From contig NZ_RARC01000041.1 in NCBI RefSeq assembly GCF_003719305.1, positions 1 through 58,314 on the forward strand: 58,314 nucleotides of DNA, in the 5' to 3' direction. Shown here one piece after another: positions 24,730-33,616 of the stretch. The position numbers and the translations under genes were made by a program. Under the pieces are notes generated by a model, which saw only the letters and a program-made list of their open reading frames with translations, did no database searches and had not been told where the DNA came from. The DNA comes from Mycolicibacterium stellerae. Its GTDB lineage: Bacteria; Actinomycetota; Actinomycetes; Mycobacteriales; Mycobacteriaceae. Every line of letters starts with the position of its first letter. Position 1 is the stretch's first letter.

Positions 24730-26007
24730 ATGGCCAAGCGCACTTCTGACGTGACCGAATCCGGCGCCGTTGAGGCACCGGATCTCGAAAGTTCGGCGGT
24801 CGACGCGCCCAAGCACGGCTTCTTCGTACGGCTCTACACGGGCACCGGTGCTTTCGAAGTCGTCGGGCGCCGCAAGCTGTGGTACACGATCAGCGGTGTG
24901 ATCGTCGCGGTCTGCATCGCGAGCATGGTGTTGCGCGGCTTCACGTTCGGCATCGACTTCGAGGGCGGTACCAAGGTGTCGATGCCCGCCGCGGGTGTCA
25001 CCACCGAGCGTGTCGAAGAGGTGTTCAGCCAGGCGCTTGGCAAGGACACCGAAACGGTTGTGATGGTCGGCAACGGCCCGTCGGCGACAGTGCAGATCCG
25101 GTCCGAAGCGCTGAACAACGACGAGACGACCAAACTGCGCGACGCGCTGTTCGACGCCTTCCAACCCAAGGGGCTAGACGGCCAGCCCAGCAAGCAGGCC
25201 ATCAGCGATTCTGCGGTATCGGAGACCTGGGGCGGCCAGATCACCAACAAGGCGCTGCTGGCGCTCGTGGTCTTCCTGGTGCTGGCGGCCACTTACATCG
25301 CCGTGCGTTACGAGCGCTATATGGCCATATCGGCAATGGCGACGCTGTTTTTCGACCTGGTCGTCACCGCCGGTGTGTACTCGTTGGTCGGCTTCGAGGT
25401 CACCCCGGCCACCGTGATCGGCCTGCTGACCATCTTGGGGTTCTCGCTCTACGACACCGTCATCGTGTTCGACAAGGTCGAGGAGAACACTCACGGCTTC
25501 CAGCACACCACCCGCCGGACCTTCGCCGAACAGGCCAACCTGGCCATCAACCAAACCTTCATGCGGTCGATCAACACCAGCCTGATCTCCGTGCTGCCGA
25601 TCCTCTCCCTGATGGTGGTCGCGGTGTGGCTGCTCGGGGTCGGCACTCTCAAGGACCTTGCGCTCGTGCAGCTCGTCGGCGTCATCGTCGGTACCTACTC
25701 GTCGATCTTCTTCGCCACCCCGCTTCTGGTCACCCTGCGCGAACGCACCGAGTTGGTCCGTACCCACACGCGCCGCGTGCTCAGCCGTCGTAAGCCGACA
25801 GCCGAAAGGTCCCGCAGGGCGCCAGAGACCACGGCGCCCGACGACGACACCGACGCCGAACAGGAAACCGTCAGCGCCGTATCTTCGGCCCCGGCGACGG
25901 GCAAGCACGCGGTCGCGGACAAGCCCGTGCCTGGCGCGCGGCCGATCAGACCGACGACCAGCAGAACCGGTCGGCCCGCGGGTAAGCGGAACACCCGGCG
26001 GCGGTAG
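24730..26007 (+). CDS. secF: Protein translocase subunit SecF
   Basis: SecF is the six-helix partner of SecD in the membrane. The 425-residue protein shows the SecF head FGIDFEGGTKVSM, then TMs with TVIGLLTILGFSLYDTVIVFDKVEEN and FMRSINTSLISVLPILSLMVV, the family signatures. The ~70-residue C-terminal tail is Arg/Pro/Thr-rich and disordered, as in other actinobacteria. It starts three bases after secD and is followed after three bases by the lipoprotein gene, so all three are translationally linked. Confidence 0.96.
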   Translation: MAKRTSDVTESGAVEAPDLESSAVDAPKHGFFVRLYTGTGAFEVVGRRKLWYTISGVIVAVCIASMVLRGFTFGIDFEGGTKVSMPAAGVTTERVEEVFSQALGKDTETVVMVGNGPSATVQIRSEALNNDETTKLRDALFDAFQPKGLDGQPSKQAISDSAVSETWGGQITNKALLALVVFLVLAATYIAVRYERYMAISAMATLFFDLVVTAGVYSLVGFEVTPATVIGLLTILGFSLYDTVIVFDKVEENTHGFQHTTRRTFAEQANLAINQTFMRSINTSLISVLPILSLMVVAVWLLGVGTLKDLALVQLVGVIVGTYSSIFFATPLLVTLRERTELVRTHTRRVLSRRKPTAERSRRAPETTAPDDDTDAEQETVSAVSSAPATGKHAVADKPVPGARPIRPTTSRTGRPAGKRNTRRR

Positions 26008-26010
26008 TCC

Positions 26011-27651
26011 ATGAGGGCCCGCTTGCGGGGGACCGCCGTAGCGGTGACAGTCGCGCTCGGCTGTGTTTTTGGCGTGTCATCCTGCTCCGACAGCCCGGCA
26101 GACGAGATCACCTACGCCATCGACGGGACGCTGAGCACCTACAACACCAACACCGTCCTCGGTGCGGCGTCGGGCGGTCCGCAGGCGTTCGCGAGGGTGT
26201 TGACCGGATTCAACTATCACGGTCCCGACGGCCAGATCGTCGGCGATCACGACTTCGGCACAATCGCGGTTGTCGGCCGTGCGCCGCTGGTTCTCGACTA
26301 CGTGATCAGCGACAAGGCGGTTTACTCCGACGGTAAGCCCGTCACCTGCGACGACCTCGTCCTGGCCTGGGCTTCGCAGTCCGGCCGGTTTCCCGGCTTC
26401 GAAGCGGCCAACCAGGCCGGCTACCGCGAGATCGCCACCGTCGACTGCGCGCCCGGCCAGAAACGGGCCAGGGTGTCGTTCGCCGCCGACCGCGGGCTTG
26501 TCGATTTCGGCCAGCTGTTCGCCGCCACGTCGCTGATGCCCGCCCACGTCATCTCCGACGAACTCGGCGTCGACGTCACCGCCGCGATCATCAACAACGA
26601 CGGCCCGACCATCGACCGCATAGCGCAGGCGTGGAACAGCACCTGGAACCTCACACCCAACCTCGACGTGAAGCGGTTCCCGTCGTCGGGGCCCTACAAG
26701 CTCGAGTCGGTCAGCGACGACGGCGCGGTGGTGCTCGTCGCCAACGACAAATGGTGGGGTGCAAAGCCCGTCACCAACAAGATCATCGTCAGCCCGAGAG
26801 GCGCCGACGTCCAGGACCGCCTCAACAACGGCTCTGTGGACGTCGTCGACGTCGCCAGCGGTTCGTCGGGTGTGCTCAACATGCCCGAGGACTACACCCA
26901 GGCCGACAGCCCGTCCGCAGGCATCGAACAGCTGATCTTCGCCGCGCAGGGTCCGATGGCCGCGCCGCAGGCGCGCCGGGCGCTCGCTCTGTGCACACCC
27001 CGGGATGTGATTGCACGCAACGCCGAGGTGCCGATCGCCAACACCCGCCTCAATCCGGTGACCGAGGAAGCGGTAGGAAGCGCCGAGGCCGTCGGGGCCG
27101 ATCAGTTCGTCGCGTCCAATCCCGGCGCCGCGCGCGACGCATTGGGTAATCAGCCGTTGGCCGTGCGGATCGGATACCAGACCCCCAACGCGCGACTCGC
27201 CGCGACAGTCGGGGCGATCGCCAAATCCTGCGCGCCCGCGGGCATCGCCGTGCAGGACACCAGTTCTGGAACAACCGGTCCGTTGACATTGCGCAACAAC
27301 GAGATCGACATCCTGCTGGCAAGTACCGGTGGGTCCACCGGCAGCGGATCCACCGGCTCGTCGGCAATGGACGCCTACGACCTGCACACCGGCAACGGCA
27401 ACAACCTGTCGGGCTACACGAATCCGCAGATCGACGGCATCATCGACGCGCTCGCGGTGACCGCCGATCCCAAGGAGGTGGCTCGACTGCTCGGCGAGGC
27501 GGGACCCATCCTGTGGGCCGACGTGCCGACGCTGCCGTTGTACCGTCAGCAGCGCACTCTGATCACATCCAAGAAGATGTATGCGGTGAGCAGTAATCCC
27601 ACGCGGTGGGGCGCGGGGTGGAACATGGACAGGTGGTTGCTGGCGACATGA
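26011..27651 (+). CDS. Extracellular solute-binding lipoprotein, family 5 (DppA/OppA-like)
   Basis: The 546-residue protein has a signal peptide ending in a lipobox (VSSC, Cys25) and the family 5 fold: early strand ITYAIDGTLSTYNTNT, the KPVTCDDLVLAWASQSG segment, FPSSGPYKLESV, the LTLRNNEIDILLAS region and the WADVPTLPLYRQQ C-terminal motif. Family members bind peptides or nickel for ABC import, but no permease is encoded nearby. Its fixed place between secF and apt, as with Rv2585c in M. tuberculosis, suggests a role other than a classical importer component. Confidence 0.88.
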   Translation: MRARLRGTAVAVTVALGCVFGVSSCSDSPADEITYAIDGTLSTYNTNTVLGAASGGPQAFARVLTGFNYHGPDGQIVGDHDFGTIAVVGRAPLVLDYVISDKAVYSDGKPVTCDDLVLAWASQSGRFPGFEAANQAGYREIATVDCAPGQKRARVSFAADRGLVDFGQLFAATSLMPAHVISDELGVDVTAAIINNDGPTIDRIAQAWNSTWNLTPNLDVKRFPSSGPYKLESVSDDGAVVLVANDKWWGAKPVTNKIIVSPRGADVQDRLNNGSVDVVDVASGSSGVLNMPEDYTQADSPSAGIEQLIFAAQGPMAAPQARRALALCTPRDVIARNAEVPIANTRLNPVTEEAVGSAEAVGADQFVASNPGAARDALGNQPLAVRIGYQTPNARLAATVGAIAKSCAPAGIAVQDTSSGTTGPLTLRNNEIDILLASTGGSTGSGSTGSSAMDAYDLHTGNGNNLSGYTNPQIDGIIDALAVTADPKEVARLLGEAGPILWADVPTLPLYRQQRTLITSKKMYAVSSNPTRWGAGWNMDRWLLAT

Positions 27652-27661
27652 GTCCCGACGC

Positions 27662-28189
27662 ATGAGCACCGAGGTGACAGCCGTCATCGAGTCGCTGACC
27701 CGCGAGGTCGCCGACTTTCCCGAACCGGGGATCCAGTTCAAGGATCTGACGCCGGTACTCGCCGATCCGCGGGGTCTGGCCGTCGTCACCGCAGCGCTGG
27801 CCGAGCTCGCCGCCGGTGCCGAACTTGTCGCGGGCATCGATGCCAGGGGCTTCCTGGTCGGGGGTGCGGTCGCCAACAAGCTCGGGATCGGGGTGCTGGC
27901 CGTGCGCAAGGCGGGCAAGCTGCCGCCGCCGGTCTACAGCGAGACCTACGACCTGGAGTACGGTTCGGCGACGCTCGAAGTCCCCGCCGACGGCATCGAC
28001 CTGACCGGCCGCAACATCGTGATCATCGACGACGTGTTGGCAACTGGCGGCACCCTTGCGGCCACGATGCGGCTGCTCACCGCCGCCGGTGCAAACGTCA
28101 CCGGCGCCGCGGTCGTCCTCGAACTGGCCGCCCTCAACGGCCGCGACCTGCTCGAACCGCTGCCCGTCAACAGCCTGCACATCATCTGA
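27662..28189 (+). CDS. apt: Adenine phosphoribosyltransferase
   Basis: Apt salvages adenine with PRPP to give AMP in the cytoplasm. The 175-residue protein has the type I PRTase features: FPEPGIQFKDLTPVL, the AGIDARGFLVGGAVA loop, and the PRPP-binding motif IVIIDDVLATGGT. The ATG at 27662 follows the lipoprotein stop by ten bases and gives the standard N-terminus. The next gene is relA, a constant actinobacterial neighbour, linking purine salvage and (p)ppGpp metabolism. Confidence 0.95.
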   Translation: MSTEVTAVIESLTREVADFPEPGIQFKDLTPVLADPRGLAVVTAALAELAAGAELVAGIDARGFLVGGAVANKLGIGVLAVRKAGKLPPPVYSETYDLEYGSATLEVPADGIDLTGRNIVIIDDVLATGGTLAATMRLLTAAGANVTGAAVVLELAALNGRDLLEPLPVNSLHII

Positions 28190-28257
28190 GGCGATATCCT
28201 CGAAGTCTGGAGCGCCGATGAGCGCTTGCGCGCCGAGCAGGGGACCGGGAGGTGACG

Positions 28258-30621
28258 ATGGCTGAAGAGCGGGGCACCGGCCAGGCTGTGCAATCACCAC
28301 CGGTGCCAAGCGAGGGTCCGGAGACCGCACCGATGCCCGTGCCGGTGCCCGACACTGCGAAGACCTCCACCTCACGGCGGGTACGCGCCAGGCTGGCGCG
28401 GCGGATGACGTCGCAGCGCAGCGCGGTGAACCCGGTGATCGAGCCGCTGGTCGCGGTTCATCGCGAGTTCTTCCCGAAGGCCGACCTACCGCTGCTACAA
28501 CGCGCCTACGAGGTGGCCGAACAGCGGCACGCCGACCAGATGCGCCGCTCGGGCGACCCGTACATCACACACCCCCTTGCGGTGGCGAACATCCTGGCCG
28601 AACTCGGCATGGACACCACGACGTTGGTGGCCGCCCTGCTGCATGACACCGTCGAGGACACCGGCTACACGCTGGAGGCGTTGACCGCCGACTTCGGCGA
28701 CGAGGTGGGTCATCTGGTCGACGGCGTCACCAAGCTGGACCGGGTGGTGCTCGGCACCGCCGCCGAAGGCGAGACCATCCGCAAGATGATCATCGCGATG
28801 GCCCGCGATCCGCGGGTGCTGGTGATCAAGGTCGCCGACCGCCTGCACAACATGCGCACGATGCGGTTCCTGCCTCCCGAGAAGCAGGCCCGCAAGGCCC
28901 GCGAGACGCTGGAAGTCATTGCGCCGCTGGCTCATCGGCTTGGCATGGCGACCGTCAAGTGGGAGCTCGAAGATCTGGCTTTCGCCATCCTGCACCCGAA
29001 GAAGTACGAGGAGATCGTCCGCCTCGTGGCCGACAGGGCACCGTCGCGCGACACCTATCTGGCCAAGGTTCGCTCCGAAATCAATGCCACGCTGGCGAAG
29101 TCGAAGATCACCGCCATCGTGGAGGGTCGGCCTAAACATTACTGGTCGATCTACCAGAAGATGATCGTCAAGGGCCGCGACTTCGACGACATCCACGACC
29201 TCGTCGGAATCCGCATCCTGTGCGACGAGATCCGCGACTGCTATGCCGCTGTCGGCGTGGTGCATTCGCTGTGGCAGCCGATGGCAGGCCGGTTCAAGGA
29301 CTACATCGCCCAGCCGCGCTACGGGGTGTACCAGTCGCTGCACACCACCGTGGTCGGCCCGGAGGGCAAGCCGCTGGAAATCCAGATCCGTACCACCGAC
29401 ATGCACAACACAGCCGAATACGGCATCGCCGCGCACTGGCGGTACAAAGAAGCCAAGGGCCGCAACGGGGTACCGTCGGGCAACAGCGCCACCGAGATCG
29501 ACGAGATGGCGTGGATGCGCCAACTCCTCGACTGGCAGCGGGAGGCCGCCGACCCCGGCGAGTTCCTGGAGTCGCTGCGCTACGACCTCGCCGTGCAGGA
29601 GATCTTCGTGTTCACGCCGAAGGGCGACGTGCGAACCCTGCCGACCGGGTCGACGCCGGTCGACTTCGCGTATGCCGTCCACACCGAGGTCGGTCACCGC
29701 TGCATCGGGGCACGCGTCAACGGCCGACTGGTCGCACTCGAACGCAAGCTGGAAAACGGCGAAGTCGTCGAGGTTTTCACGTCCAAGGCGCCCAACGCGG
29801 GGCCGTCGCGTGACTGGCAGCAGTTCGTGGTGTCGCCGCGGGCCAAGGCGAAGATCCGGCAGTGGTTCGCCAAGGAGCGTCGCGAGGAGGCGCTGGAGTC
29901 AGGCAAGGACGCCATCGCCCGCGAGGTGCGCCGTGGCGGACTTCCGTTGCAGCGCTTGATGAATGCCGAGTCGATGGCGGCACTGGCCCGCGAGCTGCGC
30001 TATGCAGACGTCTCGGCCCTCTACACCGCCGTCGGCGAGGGCCATGTGTCGGCGCGGCATGTCGTGCAGCGGCTGGTGGCCCAGCTCGGCGGCGACGACG
30101 AGGCCGCCGACGAGTTGGCGGAGCGGTCTACCCCTGCGACGATGCCGGTGCGCCAACGCAGCAACGAGGACGTCGGGGTGGCGGTGCCGGGGGCTCCCGG
30201 CGTGCTGACCAAGCTGGCCAAGTGCTGCACCCCCGTGCCGGGTGACAACATCATGGGTTTCGTCACCCGCGGGGGCGGGGTCAGCGTGCACCGGACCGAC
30301 TGCACCAACGCGGGATCGCTGCAAGAGCAGGCCGAGCGGATCATCGATGTGACATGGGCGCCGTCGCCGTCGTCGGTGTTCCTGGTCGCCATTCAGGTGG
30401 AGGCCCTCGACCGGCACCGGCTGTTGTCGGACGTGACGCGCGTGCTCGCCGATGAGAAGGTCAACATTCTGTCGGCGTCGGTGACGACCTCAAATGACCG
30501 CGTCGCGATCAGCAGGTTCACCTTCGAGATGGGTGATCCCAAACATCTGGGCCATGTGCTCAACGTGGTGCGCAACGTGGAGGGTGTCTACGACGTCTAC
30601 CGCGTCACCAGCGCCGCCTGA
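28258..30621 (+). CDS. relA: Bifunctional (p)ppGpp synthetase/hydrolase Rel
   Basis: The 787-residue Rel enzyme both makes (p)ppGpp from ATP and GTP/GDP and hydrolyses it. Order of domains: HD hydrolase (HADQMRRSGDPYITHPLAVA; LLHDTVEDTGYT), synthetase (GRDFDDIHDLVGIRIL; RFKDYIAQPRYGVYQSLHTTV), TGS (EIFVFTPKGDVRTLPTGSTPVDFAYAVHTEVGH), a zinc-finger/CC region with LAKCCTPVPGD, and a C-terminal ACT domain. A GTG at 28252 is in frame but lies inside the GGGAGG ribosome site; the ATG at 28258 gives MAEERGTGQ as in other mycobacteria. Its 3' end overlaps the convergent SecD-like gene by 17 bases. Confidence 0.97.
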   Translation: MAEERGTGQAVQSPPVPSEGPETAPMPVPVPDTAKTSTSRRVRARLARRMTSQRSAVNPVIEPLVAVHREFFPKADLPLLQRAYEVAEQRHADQMRRSGDPYITHPLAVANILAELGMDTTTLVAALLHDTVEDTGYTLEALTADFGDEVGHLVDGVTKLDRVVLGTAAEGETIRKMIIAMARDPRVLVIKVADRLHNMRTMRFLPPEKQARKARETLEVIAPLAHRLGMATVKWELEDLAFAILHPKKYEEIVRLVADRAPSRDTYLAKVRSEINATLAKSKITAIVEGRPKHYWSIYQKMIVKGRDFDDIHDLVGIRILCDEIRDCYAAVGVVHSLWQPMAGRFKDYIAQPRYGVYQSLHTTVVGPEGKPLEIQIRTTDMHNTAEYGIAAHWRYKEAKGRNGVPSGNSATEIDEMAWMRQLLDWQREAADPGEFLESLRYDLAVQEIFVFTPKGDVRTLPTGSTPVDFAYAVHTEVGHRCIGARVNGRLVALERKLENGEVVEVFTSKAPNAGPSRDWQQFVVSPRAKAKIRQWFAKERREEALESGKDAIAREVRRGGLPLQRLMNAESMAALARELRYADVSALYTAVGEGHVSARHVVQRLVAQLGGDDEAADELAERSTPATMPVRQRSNEDVGVAVPGAPGVLTKLAKCCTPVPGDNIMGFVTRGGGVSVHRTDCTNAGSLQEQAERIIDVTWAPSPSSVFLVAIQVEALDRHRLLSDVTRVLADEKVNILSASVTTSNDRVAISRFTFEMGDPKHLGHVLNVVRNVEGVYDVYRVTSAA

Positions 30622-31633
30622 GATACACCGACGCACCGACGACGACCACGGTGACGGAGATGCCCGCCCCGATCACGATGACCCGCATCAAGTTGACAGA
30701 CGCCGTCTGCGGCAGCGTTGCCTCCGTCGACGATTCGTATGACAGGGTGAGCGGCAGCGCGCCGCGGTTGAGCGCATCGGCCAGCGCCCGCGCGCTGTCG
30801 GCATCGAATTGTCCGGTGATCTGAGTGCGGCCACCGGGAATCTGATCCTGGATCTGCGGAGCGCGCAGGACACGGGTGTCGATGGTGAATGCCGTCTGGG
30901 TGCCGATGTGTTTGGCGGTGTAGTCCGCCCATGTGCGCGCGGCAGCCTCATCGAATTGCAGCTCGACGAAGTATTGGCCGCGGTCGGTGTCCCGGCCTGA
31001 GCTGGCATTGGTGATCTCGTCGCCGCTGATGATCGACTTGTCCAGCAGGTACACCTCCTTTCCGTCGGTCGAGCAGGTGATCAGCGGCAGGTTCGGGTCG
31101 TCGTGACCGGCCAGGTCGTCGTCGTCACCGCATCGTGTTGCCTGGAACTGAAGGCCCAGGAGTTGGATCGTCTGTTCGGTGCTCTGCCGGAGGTCCCGCT
31201 CGTTGGCGATGACCTGCGCCGGGTCGCTGGGGGGCGCGGGCACCGGCGACGGTGGCGGCGGTGCAGCCTCGGCCGGTATGGCGTGAATCACCGGGCGGAT
31301 GTGCAGCTTTTTCGTATCGCCGGGACCGACCACGTCGCGCAGGGCGTCGGGATCGAGACCGTGACCGGGATACGTGGCGATCACGTCGTTTGCGTCCACC
31401 GCGACGCCGACGTCGGACATGCCACGGTCGGCCAGGCTGGTTTCGACGACACGCGCCGCCTTCGCCATGGCGTCCGGGGATGGCGCCGACCCGTCGCGCG
31501 CCTGCGCCGCGAACGTCACGCGGGTGCCCGCCCTGCCTGACCAGATGTCCCTGGTGAGGAATACCCCCGCCAGGTATCCGAGGACCAGCACGGTGGACAC
31601 CACAATCACCGTCAGCCGCACAGGCTTGGCCAC
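30605..31633 (-). CDS. Truncated SecD paralogue (P1-domain membrane protein)
   Basis: This 342-residue protein has one N-terminal helix (VRLTVIVVSTVLVLGYLAGVF), the whole SecD P1 head including LRQSTEQTIQLLGLQFQATRC, STDGKEVYLLDKSIISG and GGRTQITGQFDADSARALADAL, and one final helix ending in YLRRRW. Over the P1 part it closely matches the SecD encoded at 22966-24726, but the channel-forming helices and the Asp-containing proton motif are absent, so it cannot be a translocation motor. GTG start at 31633 with an AGGAG site five bases before; the longer frame to 32233 is a shadow. It is the last gene of an operon with two exported cyclophilins (eight bases after the second). Confidence 0.85.
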   Translation of the reverse strand: MAKPVRLTVIVVSTVLVLGYLAGVFLTRDIWSGRAGTRVTFAAQARDGSAPSPDAMAKAARVVETSLADRGMSDVGVAVDANDVIATYPGHGLDPDALRDVVGPGDTKKLHIRPVIHAIPAEAAPPPPSPVPAPPSDPAQVIANERDLRQSTEQTIQLLGLQFQATRCGDDDDLAGHDDPNLPLITCSTDGKEVYLLDKSIISGDEITNASSGRDTDRGQYFVELQFDEAAARTWADYTAKHIGTQTAFTIDTRVLRAPQIQDQIPGGRTQITGQFDADSARALADALNRGALPLTLSYESSTEATLPQTASVNLMRVIVIGAGISVTVVVVGASVYLRRRW

Positions 31634-31641
31634 GGATGCTC

Positions 31642-32628
31642 CTAGTCCAGTCGCACCGATTCGATCGTCACACCCATCGCGGGCTTGCCGTCCTCGCCTG
31701 CGCCGTCCACTCCGGCGGCGGCGACCTTGTCCAGCGTGGCGAGTCCGGTGGCGTCGATGGTTCCGAACGCGGTGTAGGTCGGCGGCAGCATCGAGTCGGC
31801 ATAGACACAGAAGAACTGGCTGCCGTTGGTACCGGACCCGGCGTTGGCCATCGCCAGCGTCCCGCGTGGGTACATCACCGGCGTCTTCAGCGCGGGGTCC
31901 GACAGCCGGTATTGGTTGGTCGGGTACTCGTTGGCGAACCGGTAACCCGGCCCACCCGTTCCCGTGCCGGACGGGTCGCCGCACTGCAGCACGCCGAGCT
32001 GCGGGCTGGTGGTCAGCCGGTGGCAGGTGGTTCCGTCGAAGTACCCCTGCTGGGCCAGGCTCGCGAAGCTGTTGACTGTGCACGGGGCCTTGCCGTTGTC
32101 GAGCTGAATGCCGATGTCGCCCCGGTTGGTGGACATGCTCGCGCTCACCTGCGCCGGATCGGTCGGGACCCGGCCCGAGCGGGGGGCCCTGTTGGGCTTG
32201 CTGGCAGGTTCGGTGGTGGCCGGATACGCGCAACTGGCGCCGACATTGGGCGGCGGATCGAAGTCCGGTAGCCCACCGTCCGGTGTCATCGGTGCCGCGG
32301 TGACGTCGGGGTAATACCGCGACTCGTCTTCCAGGTGGCGCGCTACAGCGATCGTGAACCAGACGACGGCGGCCATCACGACGATCGTGCCGACGGTGAT
32401 CAGGTAACTGATCACCAGCCCGGCCACCGCGAGCCCGTGTCCCTCTTCGCCGGTGCGCTTGATCTGCGACAGCGAGATGTGGCCGAAGATGATGCCCAGC
32501 GGTGCGAACACGAACGCGCAGATCAGCGACGCGATCGCCATGCCGTTCGTCGGGCGCGGCCGCGGATAGCCGTACGGGTCGTACGGCGGCGGATAGCCCC
32601 CGTACGGCGGCGGCACGGGCGTCGTCAT
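31642..32628 (-). CDS. DUF4190-cyclophilin fusion, membrane-anchored peptidyl-prolyl isomerase
   Basis: The 328-residue product begins with a Pro/Tyr/Gly-rich tail (TTPVPPPYGGYPPPYDPYG), followed by two helices of the DUF4190 type (MAIASLICAFVFAPLGIIFG and GLAVAGLVISYLITVGTIVV) and an extracytoplasmic cyclophilin domain (~160-328) with CHRLTTSP, VLQCGDPSGTGTGGPGYRFANEY and MANAGSGTNGSQFF. The usual phenylalanine before HR and the Trp of cyclophilin A are not conserved. The domain is a near copy of the one in the upstream gene ppiB, from which it is separated by five bases. It probably assists folding outside the membrane. Confidence 0.88.
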   Translation of the reverse strand: MTTPVPPPYGGYPPPYDPYGYPRPRPTNGMAIASLICAFVFAPLGIIFGHISLSQIKRTGEEGHGLAVAGLVISYLITVGTIVVMAAVVWFTIAVARHLEDESRYYPDVTAAPMTPDGGLPDFDPPPNVGASCAYPATTEPASKPNRAPRSGRVPTDPAQVSASMSTNRGDIGIQLDNGKAPCTVNSFASLAQQGYFDGTTCHRLTTSPQLGVLQCGDPSGTGTGGPGYRFANEYPTNQYRLSDPALKTPVMYPRGTLAMANAGSGTNGSQFFCVYADSMLPPTYTAFGTIDATGLATLDKVAAAGVDGAGEDGKPAMGVTIESVRLD

Positions 32629-32633
32629 GCCGG

Positions 32634-33518
32634 TCAGTCCAGCGCGATCGATTTCACCGTTACCGGGGTGGCTGGCTTGCCGTCCTGGCCGCCGCCTTCC
32701 ACGCCGGCGGCAGCGATTTTGTCCAGCGTCGCAAGGCCGGTGTCGTCGATCTTGCCGAACACCGTGTAGCCGGGCGGCAGCTGCGAGTCCTTGTAGACAA
32801 GGAAGAACTGGCTGCCGTTGGTACCTGGCCCGGCGTTGGCCATCGCCAGCGTGCCGCGCGGGTAGGTCACCGGGTTCTGAAGCTGCGGATCGTCGGGCTG
32901 AAACTGATTGGTCGGGTATTCGTTGGCGAATTCGTAGCCGGGGCCGCCGCTGCCCGAACCGGTCGGATCGCCGCACTGCAGGACCGACAGCCCCGGGCTG
33001 GTGGTCAACCGGTGGCACTGGGTGTCGTTGAAGTAGTTCTGCTGAGCCAGGCTGGCGAAGCTGTTCACCGTGCACGGCGACTTGGCGTTGTCGAGCTGGA
33101 TGCCGATGTTGCCCTGGTCGGTGGACATGCTGACGCTGACCTCTGCGGGGTCGGTCGGAACCTGACCGGTACGAGGCGGCTTATTGGGCTTGCTGGCCGC
33201 CTGGGCGGCCGGGTACTGGCAGTCCTTGCCGAGGTCCGCGGGCGGTTTGAACGGCGGCAGCTGCCCGTCGGCGACAGGCACCGGTTCCGTCGGCGCCGCC
33301 GACGAGCCGCCGGGCGTGGAGGAGGTAGCGCTCGCCGCGCTGTCGGAGTCGCTGCGGGTGAAGAAGAAGGCCGCCACCCCAGCCACCACTGCGACAACAG
33401 CCACCGCAGAAGCAATGATCGTGTACAGCCTGCGCCTGCGTGCCTGTGCTTCCCGTCGCTCCAGTTGTCGCTCGAGTTTGCGCTTCGCTGTCGCCCGCCG
33501 CTGTTCGTTGGTCGGCAC
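32634..33518 (-). CDS. ppiB: Membrane-anchored cyclophilin, peptidyl-prolyl cis-trans isomerase B
   Basis: The 294-residue protein has a basic cytoplasmic start (VPTNEQRRATAKRKLERQLE), one transmembrane helix (~40-62), a Ser/Pro-rich linker and an extracytoplasmic cyclophilin domain (~130-294) with CHRLTTSPGLSVLQCGDP, GPGYEFANEYPTNQF and MANAGPGTNGSQFF. It corresponds to Rv2582. The open frame reaches 33599, but the GTG at 33518 has an AGGAGG site nine bases upstream and gives the N-terminus shared with the M. tuberculosis protein. It heads a three-gene operon with a DUF4190-cyclophilin and a truncated SecD, and is divergent from the MBL hydrolase. Confidence 0.92.
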   Translation of the reverse strand: MPTNEQRRATAKRKLERQLERREAQARRRRLYTIIASAVAVVAVVAGVAAFFFTRSDSDSAASATSSTPGGSSAAPTEPVPVADGQLPPFKPPADLGKDCQYPAAQAASKPNKPPRTGQVPTDPAEVSVSMSTDQGNIGIQLDNAKSPCTVNSFASLAQQNYFNDTQCHRLTTSPGLSVLQCGDPTGSGSGGPGYEFANEYPTNQFQPDDPQLQNPVTYPRGTLAMANAGPGTNGSQFFLVYKDSQLPPGYTVFGKIDDTGLATLDKIAAAGVEGGGQDGKPATPVTVKSIALD

Positions 33519-33616
33519 CGCCGTGGTCCTCCTCATGTGCTGGTAAGTCCGCAACGAGTGTGCCAGCAGTAGCTGAGTGCGGGCCAAGAGGCTCGCCAAC
33601 AGCGGGGGATGGGAAA

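Noticed and set aside
31634..33075. Long minus-strand frames (542 and 477 residues) that look like fusions of cyclophilin-like text to the SecD-like and DUF4190-cyclophilin proteins
   Set aside because: The N-terminal parts lie over the neighbouring gene in another frame, lack family sequence, and good start sites (31633, 32628) with correct N-termini lie inside.
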